DNA from: Salinispirillum sp. LH 10-3-1
GTDB lineage: Bacteria > Pseudomonadota > Gammaproteobacteria > Pseudomonadales > Natronospirillaceae
NCBI RefSeq assembly: GCF_030643825.1
Contig: NZ_CP101717.1
Location: forward strand, 2,625,673 to 2,689,672
Reading direction: 5' to 3'
DNA length: 64,000 bases
In this document: positions 8,824 through 17,751 of the stretch, in pieces
Numbering within the stretch: position 1 is the stretch's first letter
How the letters are laid out: each line of letters starts with the position of its first letter
Translations under genes and position numbers: made by a program
Notes under the pieces: generated by a model
What the model was told of the DNA's origin: nothing
Seen by the model: the letters and a program-made list of their open reading frames with translations, nothing else
Database searches by the model: none

Positions 8824-10260
8824 TTAACCAACGGAGCCCTCAAGGCTCACTTCCAGCAACTTACCCGCCTCGACCGCAAACTCCATGGGCAACTCTTTAA
8901 AGACTTCCCGGCAGAATCCATTCACGATCATGGAAATGGCTTTCTCGGCGTCAAGTCCGCGCTGCTGGCAGAGAAACATCTGGTCATCGCTGACTTTAGA
9001 TGTCGTAGCTTCGTGCTCTATCACCGCCGTGGGGTTTTTACTTTCGATGTACGGGAACGTATGCGCACCGCACTGATCGCCGATCAACAGCGAATCACAC
9101 TGTGTAAAGTTACGCGCGCCGTCGGCCCCCGCATTCATACGCACCAGTCCACGGTAGGAGCTGTTGCTCTTTCCGGCAGAGATGCCTTTGGCGATGATGG
9201 TCGAGGTGGTGTTCTTACCCAAATGGATCATCTTGGTGCCGGTATCAGCCTGCTGAAAATTGTTGGTCAGTGCGACTGAATAGAACTCTCCGACGCTGTT
9301 GTCACCTTTAAGGATGCAGCTCGGGTATTTCCAGGTCACCGCCGAACCGGTTTCAACCTGTGTCCACGAGATCTTGGCGTTGGTGTGGCAGATCCCACGC
9401 TTGGTAACGAAGTTGTAGATGCCGCCCTTACCTTCGGCGTTGCCGGGGTACCAGTTTTGCACCGTGGAGTATTTGATTTCCGCATTGTCCAGGGCCACCA
9501 ATTCGACCACGGCGGCGTGCAGTTGGTTTTCATCGCGCATCGGCGCGGTACAACCCTCTAAGTAACTGACGTGCGAGCCTTCATCGGCCACGATCAATGT
9601 GCGTTCAAACTGCCCGGTGTTCATTTCGTTGATGCGGAAATACGTCGACAATTCCATCGGGCAGCGCACGCCCTTCGGGATATAAACGAACGAACCGTCA
9701 GAAAACACCGCCGAATTCAGCGCGGCGTAAAAGTTGTCTTTTTGCGGCACGACTGAACCCAGGTACTTTTTCAGCAGCTCAGGGTATTTGTGCACAGCCT
9801 CGCTGATGGGGCAGAAAATCACGCCCGCTTCTTCGAGTTTGGCACGATAGGTCGTTACAACGGATACGGAATCAAACACCGCATCCACCGCCACGCCCGC
9901 CAGCATCTCTTGTTCATGCAGAGGAATGCCCAGCTTTTCGTAGGTGGCCAGCAGCTCAGGATCAACCTCGTCCAAGCTTTGCGGTTTGTCTGCCATACTT
10001 TTCGGTGCCGAGTAATAGGACACAGCCTGGAAATCGATTTCCGGGTAGTGCACATGCGCCCACGTTGGCTCAGCCATTTCTTTCCAAGCAGCAAAGGCTT
10101 TCAAGCGCCACTCCAGCAGCCACTCGGGTTCACCCTTGGTCGCAGAGATGAAACGTACAGTATCTTCATCAAGACCCGGCGCCAAGGTGTCCGATTCAAT
10201 CGCTGAATGGAAACCCGCGGAGTACTCTTTTTTGATTAAGTGTTCTACTTGATCAGTCAT
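8824..10260 (-). CDS. sufB: Fe-S scaffold subunit SufB
   Basis: A 478-residue scaffold protein on which the nascent cluster is built in SufBC2D. Diagnostic stretches are [13 protein letters not shown] near the N terminus, [20 protein letters not shown] in the middle, [10 protein letters not shown] and [20 protein letters not shown] in the beta-helix, and [20 protein letters not shown] near the end, with the conserved glutamate and cysteine residues. Length equals that of the long SufB form. It starts 12 bases after iscS, which places it in the same transcript. Confidence 0.97.
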   Translation of the reverse strand: MTDQVEHLIKKEYSAGFHSAIESDTLAPGLDEDTVRFISATKGEPEWLLEWRLKAFAAWKEMAEPTWAHVHYPEIDFQAVSYYSAPKSMADKPQSLDEVDPELLATYEKLGIPLHEQEMLAGVAVDAVFDSVSVVTTYRAKLEEAGVIFCPISEAVHKYPELLKKYLGSVVPQKDNFYAALNSAVFSDGSFVYIPKGVRCPMELSTYFRINEMNTGQFERTLIVADEGSHVSYLEGCTAPMRDENQLHAAVVELVALDNAEIKYSTVQNWYPGNAEGKGGIYNFVTKRGICHTNAKISWTQVETGSAVTWKYPSCILKGDNSVGEFYSVALTNNFQQADTGTKMIHLGKNTTSTIIAKGISAGKSNSSYRGLVRMNAGADGARNFTQCDSLLIGDQCGAHTFPYIESKNPTAVIEHEATTSKVSDDQMFLCQQRGLDAEKAISMIVNGFCREVFKELPMEFAVEAGKLLEVSLEGSVG

Positions 10261-10272
10261 TACCTTTCCTCT

Positions 10273-11427
10273 TTAGGCCGCGGCAGTCAGCGCACTGACC
10301 ACTTGGCGAATGTGCCCAACCGCAAAATCAATTTCTTGCTCGGTAGTGAAACGCCCAAGGCTTAAGCGCAAAGACGCATGCGCCAGCTCGTCGGGCAGAC
10401 CAATGGCCTTTAAAACAAAACTGGGCTCCACACTGGCCGATGTACAGGCCGAACCTGTGGAGATTGCGACGTCACGCAACGCCATCAACAATGTTTCGCC
10501 ATCTTGCCCGGCGAAGGCGACATTCAATATGCCGCAGACACGCTCCTCGGGGTGGCCGTTCAAGCTTACCCCGGGCAAGTCTGCGATACCCTGCCACAAA
10601 CGATCTCGCAAGCGAGTGATTCGCTGGGACTCTTCAGCCAGTTGCGCCCCAGCCAACTCCACTGCCAAGCCCAGTCCAACACACTGATGGGTCGCCAGAG
10701 TGCCCGAGCGCATACCGCGCTCATGGCCGCCACCGTGTTGCTGGGCCACCACTTTGACTTCGGGAGCACGGCGCACATAGAGCGCTCCGATACCCTTCGG
10801 GCCGTAAAGCTTGTGGGCTGACAAAGAGAGTAAGTCCACCGGCATGGCTTGCATATCCAATGGCAACTTGCCGACACTTTGTGCTGCATCCACGTGAAAC
10901 AGCGTACCGTTAGCGCGGCAGAGTGCACCGAGCGCCGCAATGTCGTTCACCGTGCCCAATTCATTATTTACATGCATCAAGCTGACCAAGGTAGTGTCGG
11001 GCCGCAGTACCGCAGCCAATTGCTCAGGCAACACACGTCCACTGGCATCAGGCGCTAAAAAAGTCACGTCAAAACCTTGGCTCACCAGCCAATGGGCCGG
11101 GTCCAACACCGCCTTATGCTCGATCGCCGACACCACAATATGTTTACCATCGTCTTGCCGGGCGTACGCTACGCCTTTGAGCGCGAGGTTGTCGGCCTCA
11201 GTCGCCCCACTGGTCCAGACAATTTCCCGTGCATCACAGTTTAACAAGGTGGCTATTTGTCCACGGGCATGCTCCACCGCCTCTTCAGCCTGCCAGCCGA
11301 ACAGGTGAGAGCGTGACGCTGGGTTAGCAAAATTACCTTCTAGCGTCAGACATTCCGCCATGCGTGCTGCAACCCTCGGGTCTACAGGCGTTGTGGCGGC
11401 ATAATCGAGATAAATGGGCTGTCGCAT
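10273..11427 (-). CDS. iscS: IscS-type cysteine desulfurase (group I)
   Basis: A 384-residue group I cysteine desulfurase. The PLP lysine is in [11 protein letters not shown] and the catalytic cysteine is in the IscS signature [20 protein letters not shown]. Such enzymes supply sulfur for Fe-S clusters, tRNA thiolation, thiamine and molybdopterin. It is the second gene of the operon, 20 bases after iscR, and is followed by sufB rather than iscU: no iscU, hscBA or fdx gene is present in the window. It is probably the general sulfur donor, with SufS dedicated to SufBCD; that division of labour is inference. Confidence 0.94.
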   Translation of the reverse strand: MRQPIYLDYAATTPVDPRVAARMAECLTLEGNFANPASRSHLFGWQAEEAVEHARGQIATLLNCDAREIVWTSGATEADNLALKGVAYARQDDGKHIVVSAIEHKAVLDPAHWLVSQGFDVTFLAPDASGRVLPEQLAAVLRPDTTLVSLMHVNNELGTVNDIAALGALCRANGTLFHVDAAQSVGKLPLDMQAMPVDLLSLSAHKLYGPKGIGALYVRRAPEVKVVAQQHGGGHERGMRSGTLATHQCVGLGLAVELAGAQLAEESQRITRLRDRLWQGIADLPGVSLNGHPEERVCGILNVAFAGQDGETLLMALRDVAISTGSACTSASVEPSFVLKAIGLPDELAHASLRLSLGRFTTEQEIDFAVGHIRQVVSALTAAA

Positions 11428-11447
11428 AAACTTGAAAATACCCGGTT

Positions 11448-11933
11448 TTACTGAATCTGGTTCAGCGTAATATGCACTGAATCTTGCTGCGCGCGCTGGA
11501 CGCTGTCTTGGCGCGCGCTGACGCGCTGAATATCACTGCGGTTCACTAAGTCGGCCAAGGTAATGTCAGTGAGGAATTGATGGATCTGACCGCTGAGGTC
11601 TTCCCACAAATGATGCGTCAAACACACCTCACCACTCTGGCAACCTACTTTGCCCTGACACCGTGTTGCGTCCATCGACTCACTCACGGCATCCACCACC
11701 TGCGCCACCGATATAGCACTGGGGCCGCCGGCCAATTGATAGCCGCCGCCCGGGCCACGTACGCTGCGCACTAAATCGTGACGTCGTAATTTGGCAAAGA
11801 GTTGCTCAAGATAAGATAACGAAATACCCTGACGATCTGAGATGTCCGCCAAACTGATGGGCCCCTGCGTTTCATGCAGCGCAAGATCCAACATGGCAGT
11901 GACCGCATAGCGACCTTTGGTGGTTAAGCGCAT
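11448..11933 (-). CDS. iscR: Fe-S sensing Rrf2-family regulator IscR
   Basis: A 161-residue Rrf2 regulator with an N-terminal winged helix ([19 protein letters not shown]) and the cluster ligands Cys92, Cys98, Cys104 and His107 (RCQGKVGC..., CLTHHLW) at exactly the E. coli IscR numbering. IscR with a [2Fe-2S] cluster represses type-1 sites; the apo form still binds type-2 sites. The start MRLTTKG is chosen over an in-frame GTG five codons upstream because IscR orthologues begin here; neither has a strong ribosome-binding site. It heads the suf operon behind a type-1 site, so the whole Suf machinery is likely to be under cluster feedback. Confidence 0.96.
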   Translation of the reverse strand: MRLTTKGRYAVTAMLDLALHETQGPISLADISDRQGISLSYLEQLFAKLRRHDLVRSVRGPGGGYQLAGGPSAISVAQVVDAVSESMDATRCQGKVGCQSGEVCLTHHLWEDLSGQIHQFLTDITLADLVNRSDIQRVSARQDSVQRAQQDSVHITLNQIQ

Positions 11934-11971
11934 AGGAAGAACCAGCACGGTTATGATAAAAATATGGCGGA

Positions 11972-12000
11972 ATTATGGAATATCCGAGTAAATTAGTCAA
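11972..12000 (-). promoter_or_regulatory. Sigma-70 promoter of the iscR-iscS-suf operon
   Basis: On the minus strand, TTGACT (11995-12000) is a 5/6 match to -35, separated by exactly 17 bases from CATAAT (11972-11977), a 5/6 match to -10. The expected transcript start is near 11965, about 30 bases before the iscR ATG. It is embedded in the IscR site described separately. Confidence 0.8.
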
Positions 12001-13585
12001 GTATTGGCGGGCCGTGTGGACGGGATGGAATTATAGCCGCTTCCCTATCCTGAAACCAGCGCCCTGGTCAGGCATCGTTTTGTTGTTGCTCAGCCTGACG
12101 GCGGCCGCTTGCCCACCTGCTATCTGGCCTTACCAAGTGCAAGGTGCGACGGACCGCAGCCCATTAGAAGGCCAACAAGTCAGCGTGCGGGGTACCGTTA
12201 CCTTCACTGACCAGCAAGACACCCCTCAGCGCAACAGCCTGCGCGGCTTCTTTATTCAAGGACCACCAAGCTACCAACCCAACAGTTCCGACGGCCTGTT
12301 TATCTATGCCCCAGGCCACCCGGTAAACCGTGGTGACGAGGTGGTGGTGGACGGCGAGGTGCTTGAATTTCATGGCCTGACCGAACTGACTCGAGTACGG
12401 CAAGTACAGCGCTGTGGTCGTGCCGCTTTGCCAGCACCGGTGATGTTAGGCGAGCCAGCCGAGCGCTACGAAGGCATGCGCGTACAACTGCCGGCCAGCC
12501 AAATCATCGACAATTACCGGCTATTTCCTTTTGGCGAAATCGTGGTCAGTGATGGCACACACCAATGGACACTCGAGGATGGTAGTAATGACCGCAACCT
12601 CAATTACATACCCTGGGGCATGACGCAAGACCCTGCTTTGCTGGCTAACGGTCGACGTCTAGCGCCACTTACCGGCGTACTCTCATGGCGCTGGAATGCC
12701 TGGGTGATTTTACCCGACAACCCACCTACGCCCACCGACTCGTTGCATTGGCGCGTGCCAGCGCCGCCGCAAGGCAGCCTTCGAATGGTCAGTTGGAATG
12801 TCGAGAATTTGTTCAATGGTGACCCGGAAGGTTTCCGCCAATCGCGTGGCGCCCGCACGCAGGCAGAATGGCTGAACCAACGACGTAAAATTGCTCTGAA
12901 CATCCAGCACATACAGGGTGACCTGTACGCCTTACAGGAAGTCGAACACGATCACGGCCAGCCTTCGGCCGTCTTGCCGGAGCTGAAAGACAAGCTGGCA
13001 TCGGTACATAACATGACACTGCGCGCCATAGTGCCGCCGGTACAGCGTGGCGATGACGCCATTACGCAGGCCTTTTTGTACAACCCAGAACGTCTTCGTC
13101 CGCTTGGCAATTTGATACAGATACCTACCACACCGAGGCCGAGTCTGGCGCAGATATTCGAAGACCATCAAGGGCGTACCTTTGGCGTTATTAATGTACA
13201 CTTAAAATCGCGCGCCCGCTGTACGGACATTTGCGCTGAAGAGCGCGCAGCAGCACTTGAAGCCATTCTGCAATGGCACAGACAGCAGTCGGATATCCCG
13301 TGGTTTTTGGTCGGCGATTTCAACACGCTCACGCAAGAGCCCTTGTGGCAACCCTTACTCGACAGCCAATGGCAACGTGCTGACCTGGCTGCACCCACGT
13401 ATTGGTTTCGTGGCCGAGCACAGCAGTTAGATCATGTTTGGATGAAAGGTGTAAGCCCTCAGCCACGCACACGTGTTATCGAAGGTCATGCCGAAATGCC
13501 GCCTACACCGCTGGCCCATCCCCTGTACAATCCCGAGCGATTGTGGGGTGCGTCCGACCACAATCCGATCGTGCTAGACTGGTGA
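11975..13585 (+). CDS. Exported endonuclease/exonuclease/phosphatase-family nuclease
   Basis: A protein of up to 536 residues with an N-terminal hydrophobic export segment (IVLLLLSLTAAAC, residues 34-46, which may be a lipobox or a signal peptide end), a middle beta-rich OB-like part (residues 55-200, EGQQVSVRGTVTF) and a C-terminal DNase I-like domain. Catalytic motifs are VSWNVENLFNG, LQEVEHD, VGDFNT and the final SDHNPIVLDW. This matches ExeM/NucH-type extracellular DNases used for DNA scavenging or biofilm turnover. The start is doubtful: the ATG at 11975 lies in the divergent iscR -10 and IscR site, and an in-frame GTG at 12014 is an alternative. Confidence 0.85.
   Translation: MEYPSKLVKYWRAVWTGWNYSRFPILKPAPWSGIVLLLLSLTAAACPPAIWPYQVQGATDRSPLEGQQVSVRGTVTFTDQQDTPQRNSLRGFFIQGPPSYQPNSSDGLFIYAPGHPVNRGDEVVVDGEVLEFHGLTELTRVRQVQRCGRAALPAPVMLGEPAERYEGMRVQLPASQIIDNYRLFPFGEIVVSDGTHQWTLEDGSNDRNLNYIPWGMTQDPALLANGRRLAPLTGVLSWRWNAWVILPDNPPTPTDSLHWRVPAPPQGSLRMVSWNVENLFNGDPEGFRQSRGARTQAEWLNQRRKIALNIQHIQGDLYALQEVEHDHGQPSAVLPELKDKLASVHNMTLRAIVPPVQRGDDAITQAFLYNPERLRPLGNLIQIPTTPRPSLAQIFEDHQGRTFGVINVHLKSRARCTDICAEERAAALEAILQWHRQQSDIPWFLVGDFNTLTQEPLWQPLLDSQWQRADLAAPTYWFRGRAQQLDHVWMKGVSPQPRTRVIEGHAEMPPTPLAHPLYNPERLWGASDHNPIVLDW
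11980..12004 (-). promoter_or_regulatory. Type-1 IscR binding site
   Basis: The 25-base minus-strand sequence reads ATACTTGACT, then AATTT, then ACTCGGATAT. It matches the type-1 IscR consensus (ATASYYGACT-RWWWY-AGTCRRSTAT) at all but about two positions. It overlaps the -35 element and the spacer, the standard repression geometry at iscR promoters: holo-IscR would switch the operon off when clusters are abundant. Confidence 0.85.
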
Positions 13586-13709
13586 CCGTAACAAATTGAT
13601 CCAGCACAAAACAACGACTGCAAATGAACGAATTGTGTTGGCCTAAACTGAACACTCTTCTATGCTATTGATTCCACAGAATTTTTAACTCAGGAATTAC
13701 ATCACCATC

Positions 13710-15011
13710 ATGGCCAGTAAAGACCACTCAATTATGTTCCCCGTGGACAAGCTGATGCCCGGTCTGTACGTCGATATTGGCTTGCCATGGACTGACCATC
13801 CGTTTCTCTTCAAGCGCTTTAAAATCAAAACGCAGCAGGAAGTGAATATTATACAGGGGCTCGGACTCAAAGAGATCAAGGTATTTCCTGAGCGCAGCGA
13901 TGGACTCATCAAGAAGCACGACGCGCAGACAGTCGCCGCCGAGCCGGCCGATAATAGCGCTGCTGAAAACGCTTCCGCCAGCGGCGCTTCCGACCATGAC
14001 AAGATGTGGGCGCAAAAACAGCAGCGTATTGATGAGGCCGCGCAGTTTCGCAACCGTAGGCTAAAAGTTGATCGAGAGTATCAAGAAACCATTAAACGCG
14101 TTAAGAACTTGACCCGTGATCTCAAAACAGCGCCTGCCAATGCTATTCGCGACGCAGGCGAGTTGATTGAAACACTCACGGAAGCCTTTGGCGACGACGG
14201 CGATGTCTTAATGAATTTGGTGTCACTGTCCGACAGCGAGTTTTCCATATACCACCATGCTTTGAATGTTACCGTATTGGCATTAACACTCGGCGCAGCC
14301 CGCGGCATGCAAGGTGAGGACCTGAAAGAGCTCGGTATTGGCGCGATGCTGCACGACATCGGCAAAATTCTGGTCCCAGGGCAAATTTTGGCGAAGGAAG
14401 GTGGTGAGTTAAACCCCAGCGAGCAAGCCATACTGGACAGCCACCCTGCCCTTGGCGCGAAGATGGCTGGACGCGTGGGCAAGCTCAACGATGCCATTAT
14501 AGAGATCATTGAGAATCACCATGAGATGCTCGACGGCTCTGGTCATCCACGACAATTGCGCGAACCCGACATCAGCAGCTCAGCACAAATGGTGACGGTT
14601 GCGAATGTTTACGACAACCTCTGCAACCCGGTGAACCCCAACAAAGCGGTAACACCCAAGCAAGCGGTCGCTACGCTTTATGCTAAATATCGCGGTCGTA
14701 TAGATGAAACCCTGATTGGTCGCTTCATCCAAACCATGGGGGTTTACCCACCCGGCACCGTGGTCATGCTGTCGGATGATAGCATTGGCCTTGTGGTAGC
14801 AGTGGACGCCAAGGCGCTGTTGAAGCCCCAGGTGTTGCTTTACAACCCCGATATTCCCAAGCAAGAAGCACTGATGATTGACCTGAACAAACGGGACGAC
14901 TTGAACATTGTCGACGTACTGAAACCCACCGAATACCCGAAACGTATTTACGACTACTTGGGCATCCATGAACGCATCGGTTATTTCAACGAGCGTAGCC
15001 TCAAAGCATAG
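13710..15011 (+). CDS. HD-GYP domain protein with DUF3391 N-terminus
   Basis: A 433-residue protein: DUF3391-like N-terminus (residues 1-60), a charged helical linker (70-140), and an HD-GYP phosphodiesterase domain (about 165-330). The metal-binding set is present: HH near SIYHHALNVT, HD in LHDIGKILVP, H in DSHPALG, HH in NHHEMLDGSG, and D in NVYDNL. The signature tripeptide GYP is, however, GHP (DGSGHPRQL). HD-GYP proteins cleave cyclic-di-GMP; the tyrosine change may affect partner contacts more than catalysis. A weak AGGA lies 14 bases upstream. Its stop codon is three bases from the convergent thioesterase gene. Confidence 0.9.
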   Translation: MASKDHSIMFPVDKLMPGLYVDIGLPWTDHPFLFKRFKIKTQQEVNIIQGLGLKEIKVFPERSDGLIKKHDAQTVAAEPADNSAAENASASGASDHDKMWAQKQQRIDEAAQFRNRRLKVDREYQETIKRVKNLTRDLKTAPANAIRDAGELIETLTEAFGDDGDVLMNLVSLSDSEFSIYHHALNVTVLALTLGAARGMQGEDLKELGIGAMLHDIGKILVPGQILAKEGGELNPSEQAILDSHPALGAKMAGRVGKLNDAIIEIIENHHEMLDGSGHPRQLREPDISSSAQMVTVANVYDNLCNPVNPNKAVTPKQAVATLYAKYRGRIDETLIGRFIQTMGVYPPGTVVMLSDDSIGLVVAVDAKALLKPQVLLYNPDIPKQEALMIDLNKRDDLNIVDVLKPTEYPKRIYDYLGIHERIGYFNERSLKA

Positions 15012-15014
15012 CCT

Positions 15015-15416
15015 TCAATCAGAAGCGACGAACGTATGCTCCAACATCCGTTGGCGGATATCATCCGGAATGGGTTCGGCTTTTTTCGTGCTGTGGTTGA
15101 AATGCACCAAGACGGTAGTGCCGCTCGCGCACTTGTGCCCGCTTTGCCACACCTCTTGGTAAACATCGAATGAACTGCCACCGACGCGTGAAATACCAGT
15201 ACGGATCTCTACCGGCGCTTGGTAAAAAATCTCGGCATGAAATTCTACAGTGTAACGGGCGAGGATAATTCGCCACTGCTTAGGGTCGAGATCGGGCGTA
15301 AACCAACGAAAGATCGGCGTACGGCAGCCTTCAAACCAAATGGGAATAGCCGTGTTATTGATGTGGCCCAGTGCGTCGGTGTCGACGAAGCGTGGCTCGA
15401 AGGTTTCAGTGAACAT
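15015..15416 (-). CDS. Acyl-CoA thioesterase, hotdog fold (YbgC/FadM-like)
   Basis: A 133-residue 4HBT-type hotdog thioesterase. The family motif is VDTDALGHINNTAIPIWFE at residues 11-29, with the active-site Asp at residue 14. Such enzymes hydrolyse acyl-CoA esters, ranging from 4-hydroxybenzoyl-CoA to 3-hydroxyacyl and long-chain species; the specificity cannot be read. It is the third gene after mazG and the flavoprotein on the minus strand, 38 bases after the latter. Confidence 0.88.
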   Translation of the reverse strand: MFTETFEPRFVDTDALGHINNTAIPIWFEGCRTPIFRWFTPDLDPKQWRIILARYTVEFHAEIFYQAPVEIRTGISRVGGSSFDVYQEVWQSGHKCASGTTVLVHFNHSTKKAEPIPDDIRQRMLEHTFVASD

Positions 15417-15454
15417 GGATTTTCCTTGTAGAAGAAGATAGTTTTAACCAGCCA

Positions 15455-16696
15455 CTAGTCGGACTGGAGCCAGTCCACGACGCCCTGCCCGGCTCGTCGG
15501 CCGCTCGCGAAACACGCGGTCAACAGGTAACCACCCGTCGGCGCTTCCCAGTCCAACATTTCACCCGCACAGAACACACCCGGAAGCGCCTGCAACATGA
15601 GTTTGTCGTTCAGTGCGGAAAAGTCGACACCGCCTGCCGTGCTAATGGCTTCATCAATAGGCCGAGTGGCGGTTAAGGTCAATGGCAGCGCCTTTATGGC
15701 GCGCGCCAGACTGTCAGGATCAGTGAACGCTTGAGGGGCACATTCACGCAACAGCGCAGCCTTAACGCCAGAAAGGTTGAGCGTACGGCGCAAGTGGTTA
15801 CTCATGGATTGCTTACCGCGTGGTTTGCGCAAGGCTTGTGTTATCTGTGTCACCGAGCGATCAGGCAACAAGTCCAATTCTAAACGGGCCTGCCCGATGT
15901 GTTTGATTTGCTCGCGCAACGGCGCGGAAAACGCATAGATCAAGCTGCCTTCAACGCCCGATTCGGTGACGATAAACTCGCCTATACGCGTCACTGGTGT
16001 ACCATCATGCTCCACCACCCGCATACCGACCGATTTTACAAAGGCACCAGCGTGCTGAGATTGCATAATTTCAGTCCACACGCAGGTGAATCCGCAGTTC
16101 GCTGGCATCAACGGCTGCACAGCAACCTGCTGACCTCGTAGCCAAGGCACCCAGCGCCCATCGGAACCCAAGCGAGCCCAACTGGCGCCGCCCAAAGCCA
16201 ACACCGTGGCGGCTGCCTTAATGTCTTGCGGCCCGTCTGGTGTACCGAACCGCAATACCCCATTGTCGCGCCAGCCCTGCCAACGATGGCGTACATGCAA
16301 CTGAACCCCTTGCTCACGCAGTCGTTGCAACCATTTACGCAATAACGGCGCGGCTTTCATTTCACGCGGGAACACGCGCCCTGAAGAGCCAACAAAGGTT
16401 TCTACACCCAACTCATGAATCCACCCACGCAGGGCGTCGGCATCGAAGTCCTGCAGCCAAGCGCCTACCTCTGTAGTACGCTCTCGATATCGGGTAATGA
16501 AATCGGCTTTGGGTTCGGCGTGGGTGATGTTCATACCCCCTACGCCGGCCAACAAGAATTTACGCCCCATCGACGGCATGGCGTCATAGACGTGCACCGA
16601 GTAACCCGCTTGGGCAATGACCTCGGCCGCCATCAAACCAGCCGGACCGCCGCCGATCACCACCACAGGCAACCCGGTGTTTAACTCACTCGCCAC
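15455..16696 (-). CDS. HI0933/TIGR03862-family FAD-dependent oxidoreductase
   Basis: A 413-residue flavoprotein of the HI0933-like group (BaiN/YhiN relatives; TIGR03862 subgroup). The Rossmann motif VVVIGGGPAGLMAAEVI is at the N terminus; SMGRKFLLAGVGGMNITH and the C-terminal GVFCAGEMLDWEAPTGGY are the family's other signatures. The GTG at 16696 is the most likely start: it overlaps the mazG end by 11 bases and the FAD motif follows about ten codons later. The longer frame upstream has no family similarity. The reaction is unknown for this subgroup. Confidence 0.88.
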   Translation of the reverse strand: MASELNTGLPVVVIGGGPAGLMAAEVIAQAGYSVHVYDAMPSMGRKFLLAGVGGMNITHAEPKADFITRYRERTTEVGAWLQDFDADALRGWIHELGVETFVGSSGRVFPREMKAAPLLRKWLQRLREQGVQLHVRHRWQGWRDNGVLRFGTPDGPQDIKAAATVLALGGASWARLGSDGRWVPWLRGQQVAVQPLMPANCGFTCVWTEIMQSQHAGAFVKSVGMRVVEHDGTPVTRIGEFIVTESGVEGSLIYAFSAPLREQIKHIGQARLELDLLPDRSVTQITQALRKPRGKQSMSNHLRRTLNLSGVKAALLRECAPQAFTDPDSLARAIKALPLTLTATRPIDEAISTAGGVDFSALNDKLMLQALPGVFCAGEMLDWEAPTGGYLLTACFASGRRAGQGVVDWLQSD

Positions 16697-17507
16697 GTTC
16701 GGCCTGCTTTGCAGCATTCCAGAGGGCATCCAGCGAGTCCAAGCTTTCGTCTTGCGGCGCGCGGCCGTCAGCCGCCAGTTGCTGTTCAATGTAGCCAAAA
16801 CGACGCGTGAACTTGTTGTTCGCACCACGCAACGCGGTCTCGGGGTTTACCTTCAAATGCCGAGCCAGATTGATGACCGAGAACAGTACGTCGCCCAGCT
16901 CCTCTTCCGTGTGCGCAGCATCACCGGACTCTGCGGCAGCTTGCAGCTCGGCCAGTTCACCGCGCAAGATGTCCCACACCGGCTCGGACTCGGGCCAATC
17001 AAACCCGACGCGTGACGCCTTCTTTTGCAGCTTTTCGGCGCGCGCCATAGCCGGCATGGCATTGGGCACATCGGCCAACACACTGATCATTTGCTCCGAG
17101 CTGTCCGAGCCAACTTTTTCGGCTTGCTTGATCGACTCCCAATTCGCATTGATCTGCGCGTCACTCAACTCAGCGCCGCTACGCCGACTTGCCAAGGAGC
17201 CATCGGGGAATACATGTGGGTGCCGCCGCAACAACTTTTCGGTGATGTCATGCACCACCTCGGAAAAGGTGAAGTCACCTTGCTCTTCAGCTAAACGAGC
17301 GTAAAACACTACCTGGAACAGCAGATCGCCCAGCTCTTCCCGCAGGTGCGTCCAGTCCTCCCGCTCAATGGTATCGACCACTTCGTACACCTCTTCCAAG
17401 GTATGCGGCACGATGCTGGCAAAGTCTTGTTTTAAGTCCCACGGACAACCATCGTCGGGATCACGCAGGCGGGCCATTAGAACAAGGAGATCGTTGATTG
17501 TGTGCAT
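16686..17507 (-). CDS. mazG: Nucleoside triphosphate pyrophosphohydrolase MazG
   Basis: A 273-residue MazG, which hydrolyses NTPs and dNTPs to monophosphates and pyrophosphate and helps house-clean aberrant nucleotides. Two tandem MazG domains are visible: CPWDLKQ...EEVYEVVD...REELGDLLFQVVFYA in the first half and TEEELGDVLFSVINLARH in the second, each with the EExxE...ExxD metal-binding pattern. It lies downstream of relA, as in many Gammaproteobacteria, but a large palindromic element separates the two here. It is the first gene of mazG-flavoprotein-thioesterase. Confidence 0.95.
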   Translation of the reverse strand: MHTINDLLVLMARLRDPDDGCPWDLKQDFASIVPHTLEEVYEVVDTIEREDWTHLREELGDLLFQVVFYARLAEEQGDFTFSEVVHDITEKLLRRHPHVFPDGSLASRRSGAELSDAQINANWESIKQAEKVGSDSSEQMISVLADVPNAMPAMARAEKLQKKASRVGFDWPESEPVWDILRGELAELQAAAESGDAAHTEEELGDVLFSVINLARHLKVNPETALRGANNKFTRRFGYIEQQLAADGRAPQDESLDSLDALWNAAKQAERGE

Positions 17508-17590
17508 AGAAAAAAGGCTAATTCGTTGAAAAATGAGTCAAAGGTTTCAGTACAGCTGATGTCATCGGCATGAGTGGAGCAAATTAGACG

Positions 17591-17706
17591 GGATGGCGGA
17601 CGGGGGTACAGGAATGCCGGGGACGCCGTAAATCCGTCCGTGGAGGCTCGCTGCTGCCATCCTTGGCAGCAAACGCCCCGAATTCCTGTACCCCCGTCCG
17701 CCATCC
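17591..17706. repeat. Large imperfect palindrome between relA and mazG
   Basis: Perfect 25-base arms (17591-17615 and 17682-17706; beginning ggatggcggacgggggtac) enclose a 66-base centre that itself folds on tgctgcc...ggcagca. The element fills most of the relA-mazG gap. It looks like an intergenic palindromic repeat of the REP/REPIN type. It may act as a transcript terminator or processing site between relA and mazG. Only one copy is in the window. Confidence 0.8.
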
Positions 17707-17751
17707 GATAGTCCTGCCGCACTTCAAATACTTAGCGATACGTGCCGCTCA

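Noticed and set aside
10273-11427. NifS or a second SufS
   Set aside because: The active-site loop is that of IscS ([13 protein letters not shown]), not of group II enzymes, and no nif gene is nearby.
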